Assembly: GCA_965276635.1 (NCBI GenBank)
Contig: CBDIBC010000002.1
Coordinates: 322,120 to 386,119 of the forward strand
Reading direction: 5' to 3'
Length of the DNA: 64,000 bases
Source of the DNA: CBDIBC01 sp965276635
GTDB taxonomy: Bacteria > Actinomycetota > Acidimicrobiia > Acidimicrobiales > Palsa-688
Part shown: piece by piece, positions 41,946-50,844 of the stretch
How positions within the stretch are numbered: position 1 is the first letter of the stretch
How the letters are laid out: the number at the start of each line of letters is the position of its first letter
Position numbers and translations under genes: made by a program
The notes under the pieces: generated by a model
Seen by the model: the letters and a program-made list of their open reading frames with translations, nothing else
Told to the model about the DNA's origin: nothing
Database searches by the model: none

Positions 41946-42791
41946 ATGCGCCTGCACGCCTATCAGCCCGCCGACAGCCCGCTTCCTGCCATCGGGGTCC
42001 TCGAAGACGGGCGGGTCCTTCCGCTCACCTCACTGCCCGAGTTCTACGCCGACGTGCCCGGTTGGTTGCGGCGAGCGGCCGCCGGCCAGGGCCCGGCCGC
42101 GGCCCGTCCGGGCGGGACGCTCGTCCTCAGCGACCTGACTCCGGCGGTGCCGGTGCCCCAGACGGCGAAGATCATCTGCGTCGCCCTCAACTACCCCATG
42201 CACGCGGCTGAGTCCGGTGTCGCCGTGTCCGAGCGGCCGAACCTGTTCGCCCGGTGGTACGCCACGCTGGTGACCGATGGGACCCCGGTCCCGGTGCCGG
42301 AGGTCGAGCCCGGGCTGGACTGGGAGGTGGAGCTCGCAGTGGTCGTGGGGGCGCCCATGCACGCACTCGCACCGGCCGACGTGCCCGCCGGGATCCTCGG
42401 CTACACCGTCTTCAACGACATCAGCGCCCGGACCCACCAGTACGCCACAGGCCAGTGGGCCACCGGGAAGAACGCCGATCGCAGTGGCCCCATAGGATCG
42501 ACCATCGTCTCCGCCGACGCCGTCGACCCCGACGACCTGGGCTTGGGAACGCTCGTCAACGGCGCCGTCATGCAGGACGGCCGTACTTCGGAGATGGTGG
42601 TGAAGATCCCCGATCTGTTGGCCTACGCGGCGCAGACCATGACCCTGCGCCCCGGTGACGTGATCGCCACCGGCACCCCTGCGGGCGTCGGTCACCGCCG
42701 GCAACCGCCCGTGTACCTCCGTCCTGGCGACACCGTCGAGGTGCACGTGGACGGGGTCGGATCGCTGCGCAACCCGATCGTGGCGCCATGA
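41946..42791 (+). CDS. Fumarylacetoacetate hydrolase family protein
   Basis: A 281-residue FAH-fold protein. Typical stretches are KIICVALNYPMHAAESG, EVEPGLDWEVELAVVVG (metal glutamates), GYTVFNDISARTHQ and RPGDVIATGTPAGVGHRR. Members include fumarylpyruvate hydrolases, oxaloacetate decarboxylases and acylpyruvases; the substrate is not decided by sequence. Its TGA stop is the start of a tandem repeat. Confidence 0.9.
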   Translation: MRLHAYQPADSPLPAIGVLEDGRVLPLTSLPEFYADVPGWLRRAAAGQGPAAARPGGTLVLSDLTPAVPVPQTAKIICVALNYPMHAAESGVAVSERPNLFARWYATLVTDGTPVPVPEVEPGLDWEVELAVVVGAPMHALAPADVPAGILGYTVFNDISARTHQYATGQWATGKNADRSGPIGSTIVSADAVDPDDLGLGTLVNGAVMQDGRTSEMVVKIPDLLAYAAQTMTLRPGDVIATGTPAGVGHRRQPPVYLRPGDTVEVHVDGVGSLRNPIVAP

Positions 42792-42852
42792 GCCGGCACA
42801 GACGTGAGCCGGCACAGACGTGAGCCGGCACAGACGTGAGCCGGCACCGACG
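42789..42852 (+). repeat. 16-bp tandem repeat starting at the FAH stop codon
   Basis: Units TGAGCCGGCACAGACG at 42789, 42805 and 42821, a variant (CACCGACG) at 42837, then a decayed fifth copy. The first three bases are the stop codon of the FAH gene. Confidence 0.92.
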
Positions 42853-42861
42853 TGAGCTGGT

Positions 42862-42945
42862 TCAGCGCCCCCGGTTCGGCTTGCGGCCGTGGTTGGCCTT
42901 CTTGCGCTTGGCGCGCAGGCGAGCTTTGTGGGTGCGCTTGGACAT
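42862..42945 (-). CDS. Ribosomal protein bL37
   Basis: A 27-residue very basic peptide (MSKRTHKARLRAKRKK, then ANHGRKPNRGR) matching the pattern of the small actinobacterial large-subunit protein bL37, whose hallmark is KANHGKRPN. It is too short for ordinary gene calling. A TAGTGT box (42954-42959 on the reverse strand) lies 8 nt before the ATG. It is convergent with the FAH gene and divergent from the DUF192 gene. Confidence 0.85.
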   Translation of the reverse strand: MSKRTHKARLRAKRKKANHGRKPNRGR

Positions 42946-43019
42946 GAGGAACGACACTAGCGGTCGGAGGCTCCTGCCGCCCATGCGGCCCGTCGGTAGT
43001 CTCCGGCCGATGCGAGACC

Positions 43020-43427
43020 ATGGCCCCTCTCCCTGCCGGGGCTGACCCCGGGCCGAGCGGGCTCTGGCTGGTGTGCGGCGAGCGTGTGCTGGCCGCGGTG
43101 CGCAATCGGCCGGCGGGTGGGTGGGGCCGGCTCGACGAGGGCGCGGTGGTGCTCTCGGGCCGTCACCTGGTCCAGACGTGGGCGCCGGCTGCCGCCCTGG
43201 ACGTGGCCCACTGCGTGCCTGCCGCCGGGGACGTTCCCGCGCCCGGAGGCGGGGCTGGGGGGGACGGGCCTGAGACGGCCTGGCGGGTCTCTCGGGTGCG
43301 TGCCGTCGGTGCCCGGCGCGTCTGCGTGGCGGCTCGGGGTGGCGCGATCGTGGTGGTGGCCCGTCGCGGTGCCTTCGAGCGTTGGGGGTTGGGCGCCGGC
43401 GACGAGGTCGCGGTGCGCGGTGGGTGA
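43020..43427 (+). CDS. DUF192-like protein
   Basis: A 135-residue protein whose layout resembles DUF192: HLVQTWAPAAALDVAHCV in the position of the family's HTFGM-x-IDVVFLD strand, then ARRVCVAARGGAI and the end FERWGLGAGDEVAVRGG. The family's HTFGM residues are not kept. A TAGTCT box at 42997-43002 predicts transcription near 43010, where an out-of-frame ATG opens an 11-codon frame ending at 43045, overlapping this gene's start. The stop overlaps rsmI by 8 bp. Confidence 0.65.
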   Translation: MAPLPAGADPGPSGLWLVCGERVLAAVRNRPAGGWGRLDEGAVVLSGRHLVQTWAPAAALDVAHCVPAAGDVPAPGGGAGGDGPETAWRVSRVRAVGARRVCVAARGGAIVVVARRGAFERWGLGAGDEVAVRGG

Positions 43428-44304
43428 CGGCCCCGGCCCCGCCGAGGTACGAGGTGGCGGCCGCATCGTGTTGGTGGGCACGCCCATCGGCAACCTTGGC
43501 GATCTCTCACCCCGGGCGGCAGAGACGTTGGCCGGCGCCGACCTGCTGTGTTGCGAGGACACCCGCCGCACCGGGCGCCTTCTCAGCGCGGCCGGCATCG
43601 CCGCCCCCCGGCTGGTCGCCCTGCACGACCACAACGAGGCGTCGATGGCGGACGAGATCGTCCGTCGCGCCGCCGGCGGCGCGACGGTGGCGGTGGCGAC
43701 CGACGCCGGCATGCCCGGCATCAGCGATCCGGGCGAGCGGGTGGTGCGAGCGGCGGCGGCCGCCGGGGTCGCCGTCGACGTGGTGCCCGGCCCGTCGGCG
43801 CTGGTGGCCGCCCTGGTGGTCTCGGGGCTGCCGACCGAGCGGTTCGTCTTCGAGGGCTTCCTCCCCCGCAAGGGATCCGTCCGTGGCGGCCGGCTCGACG
43901 AGGTGGCATCCGAGCGGCGCACGACCGTGCTCTACGAGGCCCCCCACCGGGCCGAGCGGACGCTCGCCGACCTGGCCGAGCGCTGCGGCGCCGAGCGGCC
44001 GGTGGCGATCGCCCGCGAGCTGACCAAGCTGCACCAGGAGGTGTGGCGAGGGACCCTCGGTCAGGCGGTGGAATGGTGCCGGGAGCACCAGCCGAGGGGC
44101 GAGTGGGTGATCGTCTGCGCCGGCGCGCCGCTTGCTGATCCGTCCGACTGCACCGACGCTGACATCGTGGCCGCCCTGACCGTGGCCCTGGGATCGGGCC
44201 GCGACCGGCGGGCGGCGGTGGCCGACGTCACCTCCGACCTCGGCGTCCCGAAGCGGCGCGTGTACGATCTGGCCGTCGGCATGCGCCGGCGCCTCGGCGG
44301 CTGA
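43420..44304 (+). CDS. rsmI: 16S rRNA 2'-O-ribose C1402 methyltransferase
   Basis: A 294-residue tetrapyrrole-methylase-fold enzyme that methylates C1402 of 16S rRNA using SAM. Motifs are VLVGTPIGNLGDLSPRA, LLCCEDTRRTGRLL, VALHDHNE, VAVATDAGMPGISDPGERVV, VVPGPSALVAALVVSGLP, FEGFLPRK and YEAPHR. GTG 43420 overlaps the DUF192 gene by 8 bp. It heads the conserved rsmI-metG-tatD-rsmA-ispE order. Confidence 0.95.
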   Translation: MGDGPGPAEVRGGGRIVLVGTPIGNLGDLSPRAAETLAGADLLCCEDTRRTGRLLSAAGIAAPRLVALHDHNEASMADEIVRRAAGGATVAVATDAGMPGISDPGERVVRAAAAAGVAVDVVPGPSALVAALVVSGLPTERFVFEGFLPRKGSVRGGRLDEVASERRTTVLYEAPHRAERTLADLAERCGAERPVAIARELTKLHQEVWRGTLGQAVEWCREHQPRGEWVIVCAGAPLADPSDCTDADIVAALTVALGSGRDRRAAVADVTSDLGVPKRRVYDLAVGMRRRLGG

Positions 44305-44327
44305 CGGCTCCCCGGTATCCTCCCCCC

Positions 44328-45839
44328 GTGGCTCGCTTCTACGTCACCACCCCTATCTATTACGTGAACGACGCGCCACACATCGGGCACGCCTATACGA
44401 CGGTGACCGCCGACGCGCTGGCGCGCTGGCATCGCCTGGCCGGCGACGACGTGTTCTTCCTGACCGGCACCGACGAGCACGGCCTCAAGGTGCAGCGGTC
44501 GGCGGAGGCGAACGGGCTGACGCCCATCGAGCAGGCCGATCGCTTCTCGCAACGCTTCCGGGACGCGTGGGACCTGCTCCAGATCACCAACGACGACTTC
44601 ATCCGGACCAGCGAGGCACGCCACTACCGTTCTGTACAGGCCCTGATGCAGGCGGCCTACGACAACGGCTGGATCGAGCTCGGCACCTACGTCGGCCAGT
44701 ACTGCGTCGACTGCGAGGCGTACTACACGACCGACGAGCTGATCGACGGCGAGCTCTGCCCGCTCCATCGACGCCCGGTCGAGCTGCTCGAGGAGGAGAA
44801 CTACTTCTTCAAGCTCTCGGCCTTCTCCGACCGTCTGCTGTCCTGGCTCGACGCCAAACCGGGCGCCATCGTCCCCGAGACCAAGCGCAACGAGGCGGCC
44901 GGGCTGATCCGCGGCGGCCTGCGCGACATCTCGGTGTCGCGCACGTCGCTCACGTGGGGCGTCCCGGTCCCATGGGACGACAAGCACGTCTTCTACGTCT
45001 GGTACGACGCGCTGATCAACTACGCCACCGCCGTCGGCTACGGCACCGATCCCGAGCGCTTCGAGACGTGGTGGCCGGCCGTGCACCACCTGGTCGGCAA
45101 GGACATCCTGCGGTTCCACTGCGTGTACTGGCCGGCGCTGTTGATGGCGGCGGGCGTCGAGCCGGCGAGCCAGGTCGGCGTGCACGGCTTCCTGCTCGTC
45201 AAGGGCGAGAAGATGTCCAAGACGTCCTTCAACCAGATCGCCCCGTCCGATCTGGTCGAGACGTTCGGGGTCGACGGGTTCCGATACCACTTCCTGCGGG
45301 ATCAGACGTTCGGGCCCGACGGCGACTTCTCCTACGAGGGCATGGTCGCCCGTTACAACGCCGACCTGGCCAACAACCTCGGGAACCTGCTGGCCCGGGT
45401 GGCGACGGTCGTCGACCGCAAGTGCGGTGGGATCGGCCCGGCGCCCGACCCGTCCAGTGCCCTGGCGGCCACGGCCGCCGAGGTGCTCGCCGCCGCCCGC
45501 CAGGCGTGGGACCGGATCGCTCCCAGCGAGGCGCTCGATGCCACCTGGCGGCTGATCCGGGAGACGAACGCGGCGCTGGAGGCGGCCGAGCCGTGGAAGG
45601 CGGAGCCGGGTCCCGACGTGGACCGCGTGCTCGGCGACGCCCTCGAGGTGCTGCGGATCGTGGCCGTGCTGGCCAGCCCGGCCATCCCCGACACGGCCCG
45701 GGAGATCTGGCGGCGCATCGGCGTCGACGGCGATCCCACCACGGCCGGATCGCTCACGCCGGCCGCCGCCTGGGGTGGCTACCCGGGCGGCCTGACCGTG
45801 ACCAAGGGCGCAGCCCTCTTCCCGCGGATCACCGGGTAG
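44328..45839 (+). CDS. metG: Methionyl-tRNA synthetase
   Basis: A 503-residue class I synthetase. HIGH-type motif is PHIGHAYT, the zinc-binding knuckle CVDCEAYYTTDELIDGELCPLH is present once, and KMSKT is the catalytic loop; the anticodon-binding helical domain follows. It lacks the C-terminal dimerisation domain found in some homologues. TATCCT at 44316-44321 lies 6 nt before GTG, indicating its own leaderless promoter inside the cluster. Confidence 0.97.
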   Translation: MARFYVTTPIYYVNDAPHIGHAYTTVTADALARWHRLAGDDVFFLTGTDEHGLKVQRSAEANGLTPIEQADRFSQRFRDAWDLLQITNDDFIRTSEARHYRSVQALMQAAYDNGWIELGTYVGQYCVDCEAYYTTDELIDGELCPLHRRPVELLEEENYFFKLSAFSDRLLSWLDAKPGAIVPETKRNEAAGLIRGGLRDISVSRTSLTWGVPVPWDDKHVFYVWYDALINYATAVGYGTDPERFETWWPAVHHLVGKDILRFHCVYWPALLMAAGVEPASQVGVHGFLLVKGEKMSKTSFNQIAPSDLVETFGVDGFRYHFLRDQTFGPDGDFSYEGMVARYNADLANNLGNLLARVATVVDRKCGGIGPAPDPSSALAATAAEVLAAARQAWDRIAPSEALDATWRLIRETNAALEAAEPWKAEPGPDVDRVLGDALEVLRIVAVLASPAIPDTAREIWRRIGVDGDPTTAGSLTPAAAWGGYPGGLTVTKGAALFPRITG

Positions 45840-45843
45840 CCCG

Positions 45844-46613
45844 GTGGCCGCTCCCATCCGCTGGACCGACAGCCACTGCCACATCCCGTACCAGGGGGTC
45901 GGCACCGACGTCATCGCCGAGGCCCAGGCCGCCGGCGTCAGTCGCATGATCACCGTCGGGACCGATGCAGCCCAGTCCCGGGCGGCGATCGAGACGGCGC
46001 GGGCGCATGACGGGGTGTGGGCGACGGTCGGCTTGCACCCCCACGACGCCAAAGACGGCGTGGACGTCATCGACGGTCTGTTGGCTGCTCCTGACCCGGT
46101 GGTGGTCGCGGTCGGCGAGTGCGGCCTCGACTACTTCTACGAGCACTCCCCACGGGCTGCGCAGCGCACTGCCTTCGCCGCCCAGATCGCCCTCGCCCAC
46201 GCCCGGGAACTGGCGCTCGTCATCCACACCAGGGACGCATGGGAGGACACCTTCGACGTGTTGGCAGCCGAGGGCGTGCCGAGCCGGACGGTGTTCCACT
46301 GCTTCACCGGGGGGCCGGTCGAGGCCCGCCGGGCGCTCGACACCGGTGGCTGGTTGTCGTTCAGCGGGGTGGTCACGTTCAAGAATGCGGCGGACGTCCG
46401 GGAGGCGGCGGCGCTGTGGCCCGCTCGATCGGCTCCTGGTGGAGACCGACACGCCTTACCTGGCGCCCGTCCCGCACCGGGGACAGCCGAACCGGCCGGC
46501 GTGGGTCTCGGTGGTCGGCGAGGCCGGTGGCGGCGGTGAAGGGGCTGGCGCCGGCGGACCTGGCCGCCGCCACCTGGGCGGCCACCGCGGCTGCCTTCGG
46601 CCTCCCCGAGTGA
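45844..46613 (+). pseudogene. tatD: TatD-family deoxyribonuclease with two frameshifts
   Basis: The first ~190 codons give an intact TatD N-terminus: TDSHCHIPY, TVGLHPHDAKD, AVGECGLDYFYEHSPRAAQR, LALVIHTRDAWEDT and VFHCFTGGPVEARRALD. After AALWP the family continues as LDRLLVETDTPYLAPVPHRGQPNRP only in the +1 frame from 46424, and after VVGEA as AVKGLAPADLAAATWAATAAAF only in the third frame, ending at 46613. Each shift is explained by one extra C (46420-46422 and 46524-46525). Either the gene is broken or the assembly has two base errors; the rest of the protein is well conserved. Confidence 0.88.
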
Positions 46614-46641
46614 CGACGGACCCGGCTCCTACTCTTCTGCG

Positions 46642-47472
46642 GTGACCCTCAGCCGCCGGGAGATCAACGAGCTGCTCGACGGGCACGGCCTGCATCCCAG
46701 CCGGGCCCTCGGCCAGAACTTCGTGGCCGACGCCAACACCGTTCGCCGCATCGCCCGCCTGGCCCGCATCGGCTCAGGTGACCGGGTTGTGGAGATCGGC
46801 GCCGGGTTGGGCTCACTGACCATGGCGCTGGCCGAGACGGGGGCACGCGTGACGGCCGTCGAGGTGGATCGGGGCCTGGTGCCGGTCCTGCGCCGCACCC
46901 TTGCCGCCCATCCCGTCACCGTCGTGGAAGGCGACGCCATGGCGCTCGACTGGTCGGCGCTGCTCGGCGCCGACCGTTGGGTGCTGGTGGCCAACCTCCC
47001 CTACAACGTCGCCACCCCGCTGATCGCCGACCTGCTCGACGGGGTGGCCGCCATCGACCGCATGCTTGTGATGGTGCAGCGCGAGGTGGGGGAGCGGCTG
47101 GCGGCAGGGGTCGGCGACCAGGGCTACGGCGCGGTGTCGGTCAAGGTGGCGTACTGGGCCGAGGCGCGCGTTATCGGCCGGGTCCCGGCGTCGGTGTTCG
47201 TGCCCCGCCCGAACGTGGAGTCCGCGCTGGTGGAGATCGTCCGGAGGCCGACGCCGGCCGTCGATCCGGCCACCGTCGACGCCGGCACCCTGTTCGCCGT
47301 GGTGCGCGCCGGGTTCGCTCACCGCCGCAAGATGCTGCGGCGAGCGCTCGACGGTGTCGTCGAACCGGACGCCTTTGCCACCGCTGGCATCGCATCGGAC
47401 GTCCGGGCCGAGGAGCTGGACGTGGTCGCGTGGGGTCGCCTGGCCGCCGCCACCGTGGCGGCCCGCCAATGA
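46642..47472 (+). CDS. rsmA: 16S rRNA dimethyladenosine transferase
   Basis: A 276-residue KsgA/RsmA methyltransferase that dimethylates A1518/A1519. Motifs: ALGQNFVAD, VVEIGAGLGSLTMAL, AVEVDRGLVPVLR, LVANLPYNVATPLI, MVQREVGERLAAG, FVPRPNVESALVEI and FAHRRKMLRRAL. TACTCT at 46630-46635 lies 6 nt before the GTG. Its TGA overlaps the ispE ATG. Confidence 0.96.
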   Translation: MTLSRREINELLDGHGLHPSRALGQNFVADANTVRRIARLARIGSGDRVVEIGAGLGSLTMALAETGARVTAVEVDRGLVPVLRRTLAAHPVTVVEGDAMALDWSALLGADRWVLVANLPYNVATPLIADLLDGVAAIDRMLVMVQREVGERLAAGVGDQGYGAVSVKVAYWAEARVIGRVPASVFVPRPNVESALVEIVRRPTPAVDPATVDAGTLFAVVRAGFAHRRKMLRRALDGVVEPDAFATAGIASDVRAEELDVVAWGRLAAATVAARQ

Positions 47473-48179
47473 GGGTCCTGGCCCCGGCCAAGCTGGCGCT
47501 GTCGCTGCGGGTGACGGGCGTGCGGGAGGACGGCTACCACCTCATCGACGCCGAGATGATCACCGTCGACCTGGTGGACGAGCTGACGTTCTCCGCCGGC
47601 GACGGGTTGGTCGTGGTCGACGAGGTCGGTCGCGGCCTCGAGGTGCCGGCCTCGGAGGAGAACCTGGTCCGCCGGGCCCTCGATGCCGTCGACCGGCGCG
47701 CCCACGTCGAGCTGCGCAAGCGCATCCCGGCCGGCGGTGGGCTGGGGGGCGGTTCGGCCGATGCGGCCGCCGTGCTGCGCTGGGCCGGCTGCGCCGACGG
47801 CGCGGTGGCCGCCGCCCTGGGCGCCGACGTGCCGTTCTGCCTCTCCGGCGGCCGGGCTCGCGTCACGGGTGTCGGCGACATCGTCGAGCATCTGGCACCC
47901 CTACCGTCGGACGAGCAGGCCTGGACGCTGCTCACCCCACCGTTCGGGGTGTCGACCGCCGCCGTCTACGCCATGTGGGATCGGCTGGGCGGCCCGACCG
48001 GCGCACGCAACGACCTGGAGTCAGCCGCGCTCGCCGTCGAGCCCCGCCTGGCCGAGTGGCGCGATCGACTCCGCCGGGCCACCGGTCGCCAGCCCGTGCT
48101 GGCCGGCAGCGGATCCACCTGGTTCGTGGAGGGCGCTGCCCCCGGCGACGACCGCGTCGTCGTCCACGCTGGCCGCTGA
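47469..48179 (+). CDS. ispE: 4-diphosphocytidyl-2-C-methyl-D-erythritol kinase
   Basis: A 236-residue GHMP kinase of the MEP isoprenoid pathway. Substrate lysine in VLAPAKLALSLRVTGVREDGYH, ATP loop IPAGGGLGGGSADAAAVL, catalytic GADVPFCLSGG and C-terminal VLAGSGSTWFVEG are present. It is about 50 residues shorter than most IspE proteins, with compaction between the ATP loop and the C-terminus, but all motifs remain. ATG 47469 overlaps rsmA by 4 bp. Confidence 0.92.
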   Translation: MRVLAPAKLALSLRVTGVREDGYHLIDAEMITVDLVDELTFSAGDGLVVVDEVGRGLEVPASEENLVRRALDAVDRRAHVELRKRIPAGGGLGGGSADAAAVLRWAGCADGAVAAALGADVPFCLSGGRARVTGVGDIVEHLAPLPSDEQAWTLLTPPFGVSTAAVYAMWDRLGGPTGARNDLESAALAVEPRLAEWRDRLRRATGRQPVLAGSGSTWFVEGAAPGDDRVVVHAGR

Positions 48180-48190
48180 GCCGCTCGGCG

Positions 48191-48289
48191 CTAGCGGCCC
48201 GCCCGGCGCTGCCAGCGCGTCGCCTTCAGCATCTTCTTGTGCTTCTTCTTCCGCATGCGCTTACGGCGCTTCTTGATGAGGGATCCCAT
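48191..48289 (-). CDS. Ribosomal protein bS22 (AURKAIP1/COX24 domain)
   Basis: A 32-residue highly basic peptide (MGSLIKKRRKRMRKKKHKK, then MLKATRWQRRAGR) matching the actinobacterial small-subunit protein bS22. It is too short for routine calling. A TAGGTT box lies 11 nt before its ATG on the minus strand. It is convergent with ispE. Confidence 0.9.
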   Translation of the reverse strand: MGSLIKKRRKRMRKKKHKKMLKATRWQRRAGR

Positions 48290-48342
48290 GGCGTCGAGCC
48301 AACCTAGCGGCCCCGACCGCTCTCCGCACGCTGACCGACCGC

Positions 48343-49524
48343 TCAGGTGGGCGGGACGGGCTTGGCCTTGGGCGGTGGGACCCCCACCTTGGGACCGATG
48401 CCGGCGGCGTCGGGCCAGCGGCGGCGGGAGACGATCGACAGCTTGCGCAGGAGGGCCACCGCTCCGGGGTCGTCGTCGGCCGGCCTGGTCTCGATGCGGC
48501 CGTCGGCGACCATGCCCTCGATGATCTCCCGGCCGGCGTCGGTGCGCACGATGGTGAGCGTCCAGTCGTTGAAGGCGCCGATCCCGCCGGTGGAGATGTC
48601 GGCATGCTCGGCCGCGAAGTCCGGGCAGGTCTTGCAGCCCTCACGGGTCCAGGCGTGGCACTCCTTGAGGGGGATCTCGTGGTAGTCGCCGTTGCGCATC
48701 CACAGCTGGAACACGCCCTTGATGTTCATCTTGACGATGTCGGCACGAGCCAGGCCGTACTTCGCCTCGAACAGCTCGCTGAAGATGGCGTCGTCGAAGG
48801 TCTTGGAGCACAGCAGCCCGATCGACAGCGCCATCCGGCGACCCACCTTGCCCGCCTTCCGGGCCCGCATGACGCCGGGCACCGACGCCTGGCAGCTCAT
48901 GCCGACCAGCGCCAGTCGCTCGGCGCCACCGGCGATGGCCTCGGTGTAGGCCAGGGTGTTCGCCGAGTACGTGTAGCGGGATCCTGACGCGGCGAGGATC
49001 TCTTGGCGCGTCCGGGCCAGGCCGGGCGTGGCCTTCCACGTGCTGCCGTCACCTTCGAGGAACGAGACCAGGGCAGCATCGATGTGATCGTGCTCCAAGG
49101 CCCACAGCAGGATGGCCGACACCATGCCGCCGTCCTGGCCCCGCTCGTGCAGCTCGGGATCGGTCGCTCGGGCCAGGAAGATGTCCTTGCTGATCCCGGT
49201 CAGCTCGTCGGGCTCCCGCTCCCGGCCGTAGAGGTAGGTGTCCACCTCGCTCTCCCAGCTCCGGAACCGGGGACAGGCGCGCGTGCAGCTGGTGCAGCCC
49301 CGCTCGCCGTGCCCGCAGTTGGCGGGGCCGAGCTCGTCCTCCAGATGGAACGGCCGGTACACCCCGTTGGTGTCGTCGTAGCCGAGCACGTCGTGCGGGC
49401 AGGCCACCACGCACCCTGCGCAGCCGGTGCACAAGCCGCTGGTGACCACCTCGGAGAACAGCTCCAGCCACTGGGCGCGCCACCGCTCCCGAGCGGGCTT
49501 CGGTGCAGTCTCGGTCGTCGACAT
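48343..49524 (-). CDS. Coenzyme F420 hydrogenase/dehydrogenase beta-subunit family protein
   Basis: A 393-residue FrhB-like iron-sulfur flavoprotein. The N-terminal ferredoxin motif is CTGCAGCVVACPHDV, with a second cysteine set CGHGERGCTSCTRACP. The flavin/F420 domain has GQDGGMVSAILLWAL, GSRYTYSANTLA, LVGMSCQASV and ECHAWTREGCKTCPDF. Such proteins shuttle electrons between F420, flavin and ferredoxin. The start has TAGCCT 6 nt upstream (reverse strand 49531-49536), so it is likely leaderless. No partner subunit adjoins it. Confidence 0.88.
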   Translation of the reverse strand: MSTTETAPKPARERWRAQWLELFSEVVTSGLCTGCAGCVVACPHDVLGYDDTNGVYRPFHLEDELGPANCGHGERGCTSCTRACPRFRSWESEVDTYLYGREREPDELTGISKDIFLARATDPELHERGQDGGMVSAILLWALEHDHIDAALVSFLEGDGSTWKATPGLARTRQEILAASGSRYTYSANTLAYTEAIAGGAERLALVGMSCQASVPGVMRARKAGKVGRRMALSIGLLCSKTFDDAIFSELFEAKYGLARADIVKMNIKGVFQLWMRNGDYHEIPLKECHAWTREGCKTCPDFAAEHADISTGGIGAFNDWTLTIVRTDAGREIIEGMVADGRIETRPADDDPGAVALLRKLSIVSRRRWPDAAGIGPKVGVPPPKAKPVPPT

Positions 49525-49592
49525 GCGGCGAGGCTACCGCTGCCCTGCGACGGGGACGATTGCGCACCGGGTGCCGGTAGCGTTCCGCCGCC

Positions 49593-50831
49593 ATGACATC
49601 GATCGATGCCACGACCACCTCCTCCGACGCCAACGATCCTGGCGCCATCTCCGGACCCATGGTGTTGCTGCTGGCCGTGGCCTGCGGGGTGTCGGTGGCC
49701 AGCATCTACTATCCCCAACCTCTTCTGCACACGGTGGCGCGCACCTTCCACGTCGGCTCGGGGCCGGCCGGCCTGCTCGTCACCGTCTCCCAGATCGGCT
49801 ACGCCGCCGGCCTGGCCCTGCTCGTGCCCCTGGGTGATGTGCTGGCCCGCCGCCGGTTGGTGCCCGTCGTCATGGTCGTCACCGCCGCGGCCATGGGCCT
49901 GTCGGCGGTTGCTCCGTCCCTGGCCCTGCTGATCGCGCTCGCCTTCGTCGCCGGTGTGGGAGCCGTGATGGCCCAGGTGCTCGTCCCTCTTGCTGCGTCG
50001 CTGGCCGACGACGAACGGCGCGGCCGGGTGGTCGGCACCGTGATGAGCGGCCTGCTGCTCGGGATCCTGCTGGCCCGGACCGTGTCGGGGTTGATCGCCG
50101 GTGCCAGCTCCTGGCGGGTCGTCTACGTGGTGGGCGCAGGCCTGCTGCTCGCCCTGGCCGCGGTGCTGGCGCGCCGCCTGCCGGTCGAGGCGACCCGTCC
50201 CCGCTTGCGCTACCGGCAGGTGCTGCGCTCGACGATTCGCCTCTTCGCCGGTGAGCCGCTGTTGCGTCGTCGGGCCCTCCTTGGTGCCCTGGGCTTCGCC
50301 GCGTTCAGCGTGTTCTGGACCACCGGCGCGTTCCTCATGGCTGGGCCGCCGTACCACTACAGCGACACCGTCATCGGCCTTTTCGGCCTGGTGGGGGCGG
50401 GCGGTGCCGTGTGCGCGTCCTTCGCCGGGCGGCTGGCCGATCGAGAGCTGACTCGGCCTACGACGGCGGCGTTCGCCACCGTTATCGGCCTGTCGTTCGT
50501 GCCGCTCTACCTCGGCCGCCACAGCCTGGCCTGGCTGATCGTGGGGATCCTGGCGCTCGACGTCGGCGTCCAGGGCCTCCAGGTGACCAACCAGTCGTTG
50601 ATCTACCGCCTGGCGCCCGACGCCCGCAGCCGGATCAACGCCAGCTACATGGTCTGCTACTTCGCGGGGGGCGCCGTCGGCTCGGCGCTGGCCGGGTTGG
50701 CCTATTCGTCGTCGGGCTGGGCCGGTGTGTGCGTGCTGGGCGCGGTGGCCGGCCTCCTGGCCCTGGTCGGCTCGGCGTTCGACGCCGTGCGCCCGGTGAC
50801 CGTTCCCGCCGGTGCCCCGGCCACCGGCTGA
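49593..50831 (+). CDS. MFS transporter (12-helix)
   Basis: A 412-residue major facilitator of the YbcL/arabinose-efflux-like group. Helix 1 includes VASIYYPQPLLHTVARTF, and motif A is VPLGDVLARRRLVPVV; twelve helices can be traced. TAGCGT at 49578-49583 precedes the ATG by 9 nt. It is divergent from the FrhB-like gene. Substrate unknown. Confidence 0.87.
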   Translation: MTSIDATTTSSDANDPGAISGPMVLLLAVACGVSVASIYYPQPLLHTVARTFHVGSGPAGLLVTVSQIGYAAGLALLVPLGDVLARRRLVPVVMVVTAAAMGLSAVAPSLALLIALAFVAGVGAVMAQVLVPLAASLADDERRGRVVGTVMSGLLLGILLARTVSGLIAGASSWRVVYVVGAGLLLALAAVLARRLPVEATRPRLRYRQVLRSTIRLFAGEPLLRRRALLGALGFAAFSVFWTTGAFLMAGPPYHYSDTVIGLFGLVGAGGAVCASFAGRLADRELTRPTTAAFATVIGLSFVPLYLGRHSLAWLIVGILALDVGVQGLQVTNQSLIYRLAPDARSRINASYMVCYFAGGAVGSALAGLAYSSSGWAGVCVLGAVAGLLALVGSAFDAVRPVTVPAGAPATG

Positions 50832-50844
50832 CGGGTAGCCGCGC

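Noticed and set aside
42836..43045. A 69-codon ORF covering the bL37 region on the plus strand
   Set aside because: It is antisense to bL37 and includes tandem repeat sequence.
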